Shown one piece after another: positions 9,673-17,535 of a DNA stretch of 64,000 bases. The stretch is taken from assembly GCF_006715165.1 (NCBI RefSeq), contig NZ_VFMS01000001.1, positions 3,038,001 through 3,102,000 on the forward strand, read 5' to 3'. The notes below the pieces were generated by a model, which saw only the letters and a list, made by a program, of their open reading frames with translations, had not been told where the DNA came from and searched no databases. This DNA is from Arthrobacter sp. SLBN-122 (lineage in GTDB: Bacteria > Actinomycetota > Actinomycetes > Actinomycetales > Micrococcaceae). The position numbers and the translations under genes are program-made. How positions within the stretch are numbered: position 1 is the first letter of the stretch; the number at the start of each line of letters is the position of its first letter.

Positions 9673-9864
9673 GGCGCGTTTGCTCACATAGTTCGAGGCC
9701 AAAGCGCCGCGCAGGAAGACTCTTGCCGTGAGCAACTCTCCGCATACTGGTTTTGCTCAGGCCAGCCTCAGTTGAAGCTGCTGACACGTGTGTCGGCGTA
9801 TACAAGCGTTGCGATGTCTCTTAGCTCCAGGCGAATCAGAATGGATGGCTCCGCGCACGCGCGG

Positions 9865-10128
9865 TCAGGCTCCGCTCGGACGGCGGCGTCGCTTTTCTTT
9901 CGCAATGTAGGCAAGCACCTTGTGAAGTTCCACGTCATACAATTCCGTAACCAGCGTGACGCGCCGGCCACATGCTTTCAGCAGCACCATTCGCGCCTCC
10001 TCGGCACCACTCAAATGAAGTGAACGAAGCCCGACCATCACTTGTGCGACTTGCTTCGCATTCAGTCGTTGGTGTCTGAAAACCAGTTTGTTGTGCCCCG
10101 TACCAAAGACTTCATATCCGTCCGCCAT
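9865..10128 (-). CDS. Small basic hypothetical protein
   Basis: This 87-aa protein starts at an ATG preceded by an excellent AGGAGG ribosome site, 7 nt away. A longer in-frame reading exists but has no such site. The middle (RLNAKQVAQVMVGLRSLHLSG) is amphipathic and helical, and the end is strongly basic (KEKRRRR), consistent with nucleic-acid binding. There are no cysteines in a zinc pattern and no recognised family. It is divergent from the gene at 10273, with about 144 bp between them. Confidence 0.55.
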   Translation of the reverse strand: MADGYEVFGTGHNKLVFRHQRLNAKQVAQVMVGLRSLHLSGAEEARMVLLKACGRRVTLVTELYDVELHKVLAYIAKEKRRRRPSGA

Positions 10129-10272
10129 TTTGGTTCCTCCTGAATATTCCGCGGCATCTTTGCGAGGCCTTGAGGGCATTATGAATACGAGGTCCGACAA
10201 TGGTTGTGAGGCAGTGCCGGTTCCCGGCAATACACTTTCTTCCAGTCCTCACCCGCGATCGGAGATTTACCC

Positions 10273-11604
10273 ATGGATGACCGCCCCATAATGCTCGGGA
10301 CGCTGCCTGACGGCCGTCGTCTCCACCTCGGTGATGCGGCTGGCCAATGGCCAGCAGGCGGAGGTGTTCTGCTGATCCGTGGTCAAGCTCCAGCCACGGC
10401 GGGGAGAACATATTTCGACGAGATCATCAGCCAGTCTTGCCGCACGAGTGCGACACACGTCATCGACCTCGTTGAAGGTGACTACAGCTGGATGTTGGAA
10501 GGCATGAGGACACTTTCCAGATCCATGGGGGAAGCCTGTATGAAGGTCGGCGAGATCTTTGGGGGAATGCATGAGGATAGGCGCGGTACAACGGTCATCG
10601 TCAACGGCGCTGAGTCACTCCAAGCAGATGCCCATTCATACTCATCCCTACTTGCCGAGAAGCTCAACCATCTGATCGCTTCCCCGCCTCAAGGAGGTGC
10701 TTCCTTGGTGCTGGCCGGTCGCGACTTGGATGTCTCCATGCTTCTGGTGGAAGGCTTGAACGGTGCCCACCGGATCCAGTTCAGCGGCTGCGGTCAGACG
10801 AATTCCACCCAGTATCTGCTCGGCGATCTGCAGCACGCTGTCATTCCTGGGTCCACGGCCATCTATGAAGGGCCCTTCGGGTCTCCGTCGACGTTCTTCA
10901 GCCCTCTTGTAGGCTCCGGCGGCAGGTCCACGGAGGATGCGTTTTTGGAGCTGCCAATCGGTATTGAAGGGGCCAGCTTCTCGACAGCTTGGGCACAAAA
11001 CCTAGTGGTACGCGGCGGATCACGTTCCGACAGGTCGCAATTGATTGCAGCGATGGCCAAGGCTGCGCAGGAGTCTTGTGTGTTGACCTGGGTCGCCGCG
11101 TCAGCCCCGGATTCCGCTCCCAGCGCCAATTGGCGACACCATCGGGAGACTATGTCCACGGGAGTCGTGCAGGGGCGAGAACTCCTGCGGCTCGTTTGCG
11201 ATCAAGTTTTCCCGCGCATGGATGCGTGCCGAGAACTAGGCACTAAAGACGTCAGGGACTTACGGATCCCTGCGGACCTGGCACGCCCCATCGCCATCTT
11301 CGTTGACGATCTTGATGTCCTTACAAAAGAAACTGCAGACCAGCCTGAAGTTGAGGAATCAGCTAAGGCCGTGGAAACCCTGATCGGGTTTCTTGCCCAG
11401 ACGGCCAGTCAAACTAATGTCTCGCTGATTGTAGGCACTGCAGCCGATTTACAGTCGCAATCAGCTGACGTTGGCTTGCTGTGGACCAGTGCAGCCCAGT
11501 TACAGCTGGCCCCGTACGGTTCCGCTCCAGGCTCGGATGAAGCACCCCTGTACTTTGCTGCACCAGGACTTCCGGCTATCACGCTCGAGGTAACAAGGGT
11601 GTAG
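10273..11604 (+). CDS. Degenerate FtsK/EccC-like tandem P-loop protein
   Basis: This 443-aa protein appears to contain two degraded FtsK/EccC-type ATPase units. The first has LLIRGQAPATAGRT where Walker A is expected and TTVIVNGAESL in the Walker B position. The second has LELPIGIEG leading into LVVRGGSRSDRSQL, then PIAIFVDDLDVL near residue 345 and a following helix with TNVSLIVGTAADL, echoing the FtsK 'ATQRP' strand. Neither P-loop keeps the GxxxxGK(S/T) lysine, so ATP binding is doubtful. A GGAGA site lies 8 nt before the ATG. It stands alone, divergent from the small basic protein and convergent with 11644-13206. The FtsK link is an inference from spacing and motif order. Confidence 0.55.
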   Translation: MDDRPIMLGTLPDGRRLHLGDAAGQWPAGGGVLLIRGQAPATAGRTYFDEIISQSCRTSATHVIDLVEGDYSWMLEGMRTLSRSMGEACMKVGEIFGGMHEDRRGTTVIVNGAESLQADAHSYSSLLAEKLNHLIASPPQGGASLVLAGRDLDVSMLLVEGLNGAHRIQFSGCGQTNSTQYLLGDLQHAVIPGSTAIYEGPFGSPSTFFSPLVGSGGRSTEDAFLELPIGIEGASFSTAWAQNLVVRGGSRSDRSQLIAAMAKAAQESCVLTWVAASAPDSAPSANWRHHRETMSTGVVQGRELLRLVCDQVFPRMDACRELGTKDVRDLRIPADLARPIAIFVDDLDVLTKETADQPEVEESAKAVETLIGFLAQTASQTNVSLIVGTAADLQSQSADVGLLWTSAAQLQLAPYGSAPGSDEAPLYFAAPGLPAITLEVTRV

Positions 11605-11643
11605 CAATCAGTCCCGACGCTAATGCATTTTCTTTCTTTCGCT

Positions 11644-13206
11644 CTAGGCCGCATTCCGGAGTGACTGGACTTCGCCTTCCAAAGCCCGTTCTATTGTGAC
11701 GCCTCCATCCGGCCCCGGTCCCGATGGAAACTCGCCAGTGCTCCAGCGGAGTTTATTTGCGTCTTGGCAGCGCCGTCCGTGCCTTAGACCACGTACGATC
11801 GCATGTCCCGCCTCGCCCGCTGGGACCCGCTCCTTGCGCCAGTTTGGAACCTCTTCGTCCGGTGCTGACCAGCGGCTTTTCTCCAGGTAGCGCCTATCGA
11901 TGGGCCACTCAGCCGCCGGCAGGTATTGCTCAGACACAATTTCACACCACACACCGTCGGCGCTCGGCGTCGCCTGCGCATAGGGCCGAGTCGTGATCTC
12001 CTCATTGCCGTCGTATTCGACGCGGAGAAAGCTGTTCCACGGCATCTTTGCCAAGAGTTGACCGATGAGTTCGCCTGCTTGGTGCCATTCCTCCGTCTCA
12101 CGTTGGAATTTCGCCTCATTGATGGCCAGGCTTTCATCCTCAAATCCAAATGGAAAGCCCCAGTAGAACTCGTGGGTGTCCGGCTCTTCGTCGACTTCTT
12201 CCTCTTGCGGGAGAATGACTTCGATGGCGGCTTCCCAGCTACCGTAGCGACGGATGAGCTCTACGGCTGAAGGATGTTCTTCTCTCACCGCGGCGGCCGC
12301 GATGATCCACTGGTCGTAAAACTCTACGTCCATGGGATTCCCGAATTGCATGCATTCCTCGGTGGAACGGTCGAGGACGTCCAAGTAGTCCAGCTCAGTG
12401 AAGCGGTGGTCACTGGACAGAAGTCGCATACCTACCGAGTTCAGCAAACTTTCCCAGGACCCGTGACCGTAGCGTGCGCGCAAGGTTCGTCCCGGAACGG
12501 GCCAGGGGTCATCCGGGTCGTTCGTAATCGAACCAAGGCGCCTCGATACTGCCCGCGTAGCGCTCTCGTAGTCCTCGTGAGAAATGGTCGTGATTGTTCT
12601 AGCTCGGATAGCAAGAGCTGTCGTTTCGATTACGGCTAGAATCTCGGCCATGCGCCGATACGGCAAGCGCTGATTCAACAGGCCCCGGAGCTCTGATACT
12701 GCGGGCAGTGATATCTTTCCCAGTGCCAATTGATAATCTGGTTTGACTTGATGGTGCACTCCTGCCACATACAGCAGGCTTAGCTTGTCAACCAGCCGGC
12801 GTGAAGGAAGTTCGTCAACTGATTGACCACCAGGAATACCAGGAATGTGAAGAAGCTCCGCGGCGATTTGAACATCAATTGAGGTACCCAGCGCAGTCAA
12901 AACTTTGGGTATCTCGTCGCGGTCAATCCCCGAGGCAAAAAGCCGCTCGACCATTTCCTCATTGCCTAACAAGGCCTCGTTGGTGGCCAGGCAGCGCCGA
13001 CGAACCGCACGTGAGCGCTCCAACTCGTCATTCGTGTCAGCCTGGGTCAGGGCCAGAAGGGACACTTCTTCAGTGCTGCACCCCTTCGCCTTCGCGATAA
13101 AGCGGAGCGGATCACCCCGGCGATAGGGTTCGCGCACGTCAACTGACGCTAGATCTTGGCTGTGCACGTCCTCATGCTGTTCCAGCAAGTCTTCCCCCAT
13201 CTCCAA
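11644..13206 (-). CDS. Hypothetical protein with homing-repeat-like motifs and a TY-Chap-like C-terminus
   Basis: This 520-aa protein lies 4 bp after the sigma-region-4-like gene, so the two are surely co-translated. Residues 25-230 are helical and unassigned. Near 240-340 two short repeats (YGHGSWESLLNSVGM and RYGSWEAAIEVI) match the '(F/Y)GSWxxAL' signature of homing-endonuclease-associated repeats (PF18780-like), also present in its neighbour. The C-terminal 140 residues, with SFLRVEYDG, CEIVSEQYL and SRWSAPDEEVPNW, recall the TY-Chap/YbjN-like peptide-binding fold of actinobacteria. That last link is tentative. No nuclease motif is visible. It is the last gene of the operon that begins with ARPP-1. 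Confidence 0.6.
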   Translation of the reverse strand: MEMGEDLLEQHEDVHSQDLASVDVREPYRRGDPLRFIAKAKGCSTEEVSLLALTQADTNDELERSRAVRRRCLATNEALLGNEEMVERLFASGIDRDEIPKVLTALGTSIDVQIAAELLHIPGIPGGQSVDELPSRRLVDKLSLLYVAGVHHQVKPDYQLALGKISLPAVSELRGLLNQRLPYRRMAEILAVIETTALAIRARTITTISHEDYESATRAVSRRLGSITNDPDDPWPVPGRTLRARYGHGSWESLLNSVGMRLLSSDHRFTELDYLDVLDRSTEECMQFGNPMDVEFYDQWIIAAAAVREEHPSAVELIRRYGSWEAAIEVILPQEEEVDEEPDTHEFYWGFPFGFEDESLAINEAKFQRETEEWHQAGELIGQLLAKMPWNSFLRVEYDGNEEITTRPYAQATPSADGVWCEIVSEQYLPAAEWPIDRRYLEKSRWSAPDEEVPNWRKERVPAGEAGHAIVRGLRHGRRCQDANKLRWSTGEFPSGPGPDGGVTIERALEGEVQSLRNAA

Positions 13207-13210
13207 GTGC

Positions 13211-14242
13211 CTATTCCTGTACCGAACGCACGGCGTTCGACCACGAGCCGTAGATTCCTCGTACCGCGGCTATGGATGGTCTTTCTCGGCCCTCAGCGCG
13301 CTCTGCCCTTGCCCACGCGTCATATCCCGCGTTCGTCGCCTTCGTATTGGCTGCCCGTGCAGCCGAGCAATAGTTTCGAACAGCATTGTCATAATCTTCG
13401 CGCGTGAATTTGACCAGACCCTTCGGCCGGCCCTGTCTTGTGGTTCCAATTCCCATGGCTTCAAGCGCGTCATTCCAGCTTCCGAAGCGCTTCATCAAGG
13501 TCTGGCCCGTTGGTGGCCAAGCGTTCGAACCTTTGCGAGAGACCAAGCCCAGGCCGGGAATCAGCTCCCCACGAAGCCGGTGATAGCGCTGCGCCGTGAT
13601 GCTGGCAGACGGGTTCTCTTCGACGTGCTTCTGCGCCGCTCCGATGACCCCGAGGATGGTGGCCACATCATCTGGTGTCACTTCTGCTGCTTCAAGCGCG
13701 CCACGGAGCTCGGACATCAGGGACAGTTCAAGATGTACAGCCGCCCACTCCCTATCCGGGGGGAGGCCCAAATCAGAACCCAGCAAGTACCAGATGCCGG
13801 CAGCTACCGCTTCCTTAGAGAAGATATCGTCCGTTTGGCTGGAGTCAAAGACGATATCGGAGGACCTGAGTGCGTCTTCAGCGAGTTCTATATTGATGCC
13901 CGGATAGAGACTTTCAAGCCTGTTGATAGCGTCTACACGGGTGCACCCACGGCGTGCCATATGCCGGGCGAGTTCTTCATAACTAAAGAGGAAGGCTCTG
14001 TAACTGTCCTGAACGAGAGCTTCTCGATCGGCGGCCCTTTTCTTGCGGGATTCCTCGGCGTTCGTCCCACCCACTTTGGCGATGATCTGCCGGACCCGCT
14101 CACGGGTAATGCCGAAGCTCTGGCCGATAGCGTCCAGCGTCTCACCATCGGCGTAGCGCTCAACCATCGCAGCATCGCGCTGCTCCCGGCTGAGTTCAGG
14201 AGTTGTTGTCATGGTCATATTCCTATCAGCAGCCTCGGACAT
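13211..14242 (-). CDS. Sigma-region-4-like HTH protein with homing-endonuclease-associated repeats
   Basis: This is a 343-aa protein. Residues 17-60 carry a helix-turn-helix very like sigma-70 region 4.2: YADGETLDAIGQSFGITRERVRQI. The middle (60-230) is helical. The C-terminal part has two '(F/Y)GSW' repeats, RFGSWNDALEAMG near 255 and YGSWSNAVRSV at the end, typical of the homing-endonuclease-associated repeat that binds DNA. No region 2 is present, so it is not a complete sigma factor; DNA-binding regulator or adaptor is likelier. The ATG directly abuts the stop of the ADP-ribosylglycohydrolase gene. Alternative starts at residues 9 and 11 are better spaced from AGGA. Confidence 0.72.
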   Translation of the reverse strand: MSEAADRNMTMTTTPELSREQRDAAMVERYADGETLDAIGQSFGITRERVRQIIAKVGGTNAEESRKKRAADREALVQDSYRAFLFSYEELARHMARRGCTRVDAINRLESLYPGINIELAEDALRSSDIVFDSSQTDDIFSKEAVAAGIWYLLGSDLGLPPDREWAAVHLELSLMSELRGALEAAEVTPDDVATILGVIGAAQKHVEENPSASITAQRYHRLRGELIPGLGLVSRKGSNAWPPTGQTLMKRFGSWNDALEAMGIGTTRQGRPKGLVKFTREDYDNAVRNYCSAARAANTKATNAGYDAWARAERAEGRERPSIAAVRGIYGSWSNAVRSVQE

Positions 14243-15772
14243 TTATTGGGCACCTGCGCGCGTGGCACCACCGGCCACCGGATTGGTGGTGGTTTCGGCT
14301 TCTGCCAGCATCCTGGCGAAGAGAGGATTTGGCCGTGCGTTAGGCAGTGCCCGCCGCACATCCTCCAGAGCCACTAGCGGAGAAATGCCGGCAACGCGGG
14401 CACCATACAAAGCAGCGACAGTCGGCGTCCGGGATTCCGCCCGGACACAGTGCAGCAGCACAGTCTTGCCTTCCGAGCGGTAATGTTCGACGGCGGCCGC
14501 CGCTTCCCCGAGGACAAAGGAGGCATGCGCGTTGTCGCCTTCAACAGCGGAGTCGACCACCCAGAAGCTGGCATGGTCCTCGGGCTCCACGCCCGGCACG
14601 TCCAGCGTCCCCAGCCGGCAAAGCGACACCACCGCATCAATCCCCAACTCAGCCACCCGCTCAAGTGAGCGAACCCCGCCCAGCCACACGCCGTCGTCGT
14701 GCGGGTGCCGGACCAGCGCGTCTGTGCGGCCCCACATGCTGTAGTCGTGTCGTTCAGCCCGCGGCCAGGACGCTGCCCGCCTGCCCTCGCCGCGGCCCAG
14801 CTCCATGCCCAGCACCATCAAGTCACGGGCGCGCAGCCCCGGCCAGCCATGAAGGCGCTGCCGCCACTCGAAAGGCACCGCGGTGTAGCCGTACGCCGAA
14901 CCCAGCAGGCCGCCGGCGATGGCGGCCACAGTATCGGTATCGCGTCCACCCCGCACCGCCTCCTCCAAAGCAGCCCGAAGGTGGGCGGGGCCAACAGTTG
15001 AACGGCCCGCGTAATGGATGGCACTCCAAGCGCCCTGGAAGGCCTCCACCACCCAGCCGTTGCGGGTAAAGTCGCGGGGCCGGCACCGCTCGGCCGTTTC
15101 AATCCGCTCAAGCCAAACCGAAGCCCGCTCCTCGGACAGCAGCGGCAGACCCACCCGGACATCGAGCCGCCCGGTAAGAACCGCGTGGCGGACGGCAACG
15201 CACCACAACCCGCACGCCTCCTGGGCATCAGGGTCGGCGTGAGTCAGGGCGCTCACCACCCCGGCGGCAGCCACCAGTTCGGAAGGCTCCCGCTCCAGGT
15301 AGGCGAGGGCCAGCGGGGCGGTGCGCATCAGCGACCCGTTGCCGGCGCTGCGGCCGGTCCGGGCATGGAAGTCCGCGGCCGCGGCAGTGAAGTCGGCGGC
15401 TGTGACCTTCCGCCCGGCAGCAGCAGCCAGCCGACGGGCGGCAGCGATGACGGAGCTCGTCTGTGCCCCGACGTCCTTCGCTTCCGCCGCCCAAGATGTC
15501 CAGGCCCGGACCACCATGGTGAGAGCTGCAGGGGAGGAGGGGGTGGCGCCGGACGCGGACTCCAGCAGCGCCTCGGCGATGGGGATGGCCATGGAGGTGT
15601 CGTCCGTCCACTCGGCCGGCGCGAACCCGAACGGTCCGCCGCCCTTCATGGTCACTTCGGCGCCGTCCGGCAGCGGGGCGCCGAACTCGTAGCCGGCGCC
15701 GAGGGCGTCGCCGGCGGCCAGGGCGACCAGGACGCCGGCGGCACGGTCATTCTGCAGGGGGTTCAGTTTCAT
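14243..15772 (-). CDS. ADP-ribosylglycohydrolase fused to a dual-specificity-phosphatase-like domain
   Basis: This 509-aa fusion has an ADP-ribosylglycohydrolase at residues 1-340: GDALGAGYEFG near 20, the metal-ligand motif WTDDTSM near 55, GNGSLMRTAPLAL, and GGRDTDTVAAIAGGLLGSA near 275. These hold the binuclear Mg ligands of the ARH family. Residues 350-480 are phosphatase-like, with HCVRAESRTPT giving the CX5R catalytic loop near 442. It should hydrolyse ADP-ribose conjugates and a phosphate in succession. ARG-phosphatase fusions next to ARPP proteins are a known comparative-genomics theme in NAD-derived metabolism. Its start overlaps the stop of the ARPP-1 gene by 4 bp. Substrate is unknown. 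Confidence 0.88.
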   Translation of the reverse strand: MKLNPLQNDRAAGVLVALAAGDALGAGYEFGAPLPDGAEVTMKGGGPFGFAPAEWTDDTSMAIPIAEALLESASGATPSSPAALTMVVRAWTSWAAEAKDVGAQTSSVIAAARRLAAAAGRKVTAADFTAAAADFHARTGRSAGNGSLMRTAPLALAYLEREPSELVAAAGVVSALTHADPDAQEACGLWCVAVRHAVLTGRLDVRVGLPLLSEERASVWLERIETAERCRPRDFTRNGWVVEAFQGAWSAIHYAGRSTVGPAHLRAALEEAVRGGRDTDTVAAIAGGLLGSAYGYTAVPFEWRQRLHGWPGLRARDLMVLGMELGRGEGRRAASWPRAERHDYSMWGRTDALVRHPHDDGVWLGGVRSLERVAELGIDAVVSLCRLGTLDVPGVEPEDHASFWVVDSAVEGDNAHASFVLGEAAAAVEHYRSEGKTVLLHCVRAESRTPTVAALYGARVAGISPLVALEDVRRALPNARPNPLFARMLAEAETTTNPVAGGATRAGAQ

Positions 15773-16731
15773 GCCATCTCCATCAGGGGGTGTTGGGTGT
15801 TCCAGCCGGTGAGGTGCGCCAGTTGCGGGCGGCGCTGGGGGAGCGCGACGGCGATGCCAGCGGCGGTGACAGGCCCTGCGGTGCGGGAGACGTTGCGGCT
15901 GCGGAGGGAGCCATGGTCCCGGACCTCCAAAGCTGCCGGGCCGTCGTCGAACGTTCCGAAGTCCACGGCCTGCACGTGGGCGGCAAAGTCGCGGGCCCGC
16001 TGGCCGGGCATCGGACCCAACGCCAGCGCCTGGGGCGGCAGGAGTTCCAGATCCAGCAGCGCCGCCTCGATCAGCTGCCGGTAGTGGCGGCGGAACAGCG
16101 TGCTGGTGCCGAAGACCTCCAGGAGCAGCGGCTGGTTCCCGAGCCCAATCACCACGCCGCGCTGGCCCTCGAGAGGTTGCGGAGCCTCCGCGGGGTCGAA
16201 GCGGTTCCGTTCCTCCTTGTCGTCCTTGAACCAGTCCAGGTGCTGAAGCAGCGAGCTGGTGGCGGAGGCACCCCGGACGTTGTCGAAGCGGTTGACGCGC
16301 TCCCAGATGCGGCCCTGCCGGTTGCTTCCGCGCCCGCTGCCGGTGCCGGTCAGCTCGGCCCGGACGTTAAGCGGGGCACGGCGTGCCTGGCGTCGGTGGC
16401 TGCTCTGCCCTTCTTCCCAGCGGCCGGCCTCGACGCAGAAGGTGTCGATGTCACGTGTCTCTCCCGGGCCAAGGACGACGTCGCGGGCGCAAGTCCGGTG
16501 CTGCTGGCCGCCTTCGAGCAGCTCACCCTCGAGCAGCAGTGCCGGGTTTGGGCCCTTGTTTGTGACGGTGAGGCGGGATACCTGGGCGCCGCTGGCCAGT
16601 TCGGTGACAGCGACGTTGGCGTGGGTGCCGGTGCTGATGCCGAGGCTTCCGGGATCGGGCGTCCAGACGGGGAAGATGCTGAGCGGGCCGAGGTGGGTGC
16701 CGGCGCCGACGTGAAGCTGGGGAACTTTCAT
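15769..16731 (-). CDS. ARPP-1 domain protein (partner of the ADP-ribosylglycohydrolase)
   Basis: This 320-aa protein matches the ARPP-1 family (ARG and Rhodanese-Phosphatase-associated protein). It has VTNKGPNPALLLEGELLEGG, an HRT segment and VEAGRWEEGQ, corresponding to the family's 'GExLxGgkQNR ... CVExGRW' core. Biochemical activity of the family is unknown; genomic association links it to ADP-ribosylglycohydrolases and phosphatases, as here. It is the first gene of the minus-strand operon. Its ATG lies 17 bp from the nearer of two palindromic operators in the intergenic region shared with the Nudix-type regulator. That arrangement suggests control by an NAD-derived ligand. Confidence 0.85.
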   Translation of the reverse strand: MKVPQLHVGAGTHLGPLSIFPVWTPDPGSLGISTGTHANVAVTELASGAQVSRLTVTNKGPNPALLLEGELLEGGQQHRTCARDVVLGPGETRDIDTFCVEAGRWEEGQSSHRRQARRAPLNVRAELTGTGSGRGSNRQGRIWERVNRFDNVRGASATSSLLQHLDWFKDDKEERNRFDPAEAPQPLEGQRGVVIGLGNQPLLLEVFGTSTLFRRHYRQLIEAALLDLELLPPQALALGPMPGQRARDFAAHVQAVDFGTFDDGPAALEVRDHGSLRSRNVSRTAGPVTAAGIAVALPQRRPQLAHLTGWNTQHPLMEMA

Positions 16732-16747
16732 GGTGACCTCCAGATGC

Positions 16748-16768
16748 TTTATCGCATTTCTGCGCTAA
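16748..16768. promoter_or_regulatory. NrtR-type operator, copy 1
   Basis: TTTATCGCATTTCTGCGCTAA is an imperfect palindrome (TTAnCGCA/TGCGnTAA half-sites) 17 bp upstream of the ARPP-1 start. It is nearly the reverse complement of copy 2, 28 bp away. Position and half-site style fit binding by the adjacent NrtR-like regulator. Confidence 0.75.
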
Positions 16769-16796
16769 TTGACTCCAGTATGCACGCCTTGCTTCT

Positions 16797-16817
16797 TTAG
16801 CGCAATACTGCGATAAA
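16797..16817. promoter_or_regulatory. NrtR-type operator, copy 2
   Basis: TTAGCGCAATACTGCGATAAA matches copy 1 in reverse complement at nearly every position outside the 5-nt centre. It ends 7 bp before the GTG start of the regulator, so occupancy would also repress the regulator itself. Together the two sites bracket the divergent promoter. Confidence 0.75.
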
Positions 16818-16824
16818 TGGAGAT

Positions 16825-17493
16825 GTGAAGGATTCCAAGAACGGCCCAGGCATGTCCCTGCTCGACTATCCGCGCCCGTCGGTGGCGGTGGATACCGCGG
16901 TGTTGACTGTTTCCGGAGGGAGCCTCTGCGTGCTGCTGGTGCGCCGCGCCGATGACCACCAGCACGGAAAGTGGGCGCTGCCGGGAACGTTCCTGCGTGA
17001 GCGCGAGACCCTGGCGGACGCCGTGCTGCGGTGCCTGCGGGAAAAGGCGGGGATTTCCGGCCGGGTGCCGCGGCAGCTGGAGGTGTTCGACGAGCCGGGC
17101 CGCGACGACCGCGGCTGGGTCCTGTCGGTGGCCCATGTGGACGTGGTCCCGCTCGCGGAATTGCAGGAGGCGTTGAAGTCCGACGGCGTCCGGCTGGCTT
17201 CCGTGGACAGGGAACCGGAGCTGATCGCCGGACTGCCGTACGGGCACGCGGACATCGTGGCGAAAGCGAAGGAGTGGCTACGGGCTGCCTATGAGGAGGC
17301 GCCGGATCCCGGGGCGTTGCTGGATGAACCTTTCACGCTGAAGGATCTGCGGGATCTGCATGAGGTGGTGGCGGGCGTGCCGTTGATGCGCGACACGTTC
17401 CGGCGGTTCATGGAGCCGAAGTTGGTTGGGACCGAGCAGATGTCGGACGGGACGCGGGGGAGGCCTTCGCGGTTGTGGCGGCGGGCGAACTGA
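16825..17493 (+). CDS. NrtR-like transcriptional regulator (degenerate Nudix plus wHTH)
   Basis: This 222-aa protein has a Nudix fold at about residues 15-140 and a winged helix at 155-222 with FTLKDLRDLHEVV and RDTFRRFM, the usual NrtR layout. The Nudix box reads GTFLRERETLADAVLRCLREKAG. Compared with the catalytic REuxEExG, one Glu is replaced by Cys and another by Lys, so it probably binds an ADP-ribose-type ligand without hydrolysing it. The GTG at 16825 is used; the ATG at 16852 is an alternative and is closer to where homology begins. It is divergent from the ARPP-1 operon and expected to act on the two operators between them. Confidence 0.85.
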   Translation: MKDSKNGPGMSLLDYPRPSVAVDTAVLTVSGGSLCVLLVRRADDHQHGKWALPGTFLRERETLADAVLRCLREKAGISGRVPRQLEVFDEPGRDDRGWVLSVAHVDVVPLAELQEALKSDGVRLASVDREPELIAGLPYGHADIVAKAKEWLRAAYEEAPDPGALLDEPFTLKDLRDLHEVVAGVPLMRDTFRRFMEPKLVGTEQMSDGTRGRPSRLWRRAN

Positions 17494-17535
17494 GCTGACC
17501 TGCGCACCCTAAATTTCGCCAAGGCCGAGCGAGCT

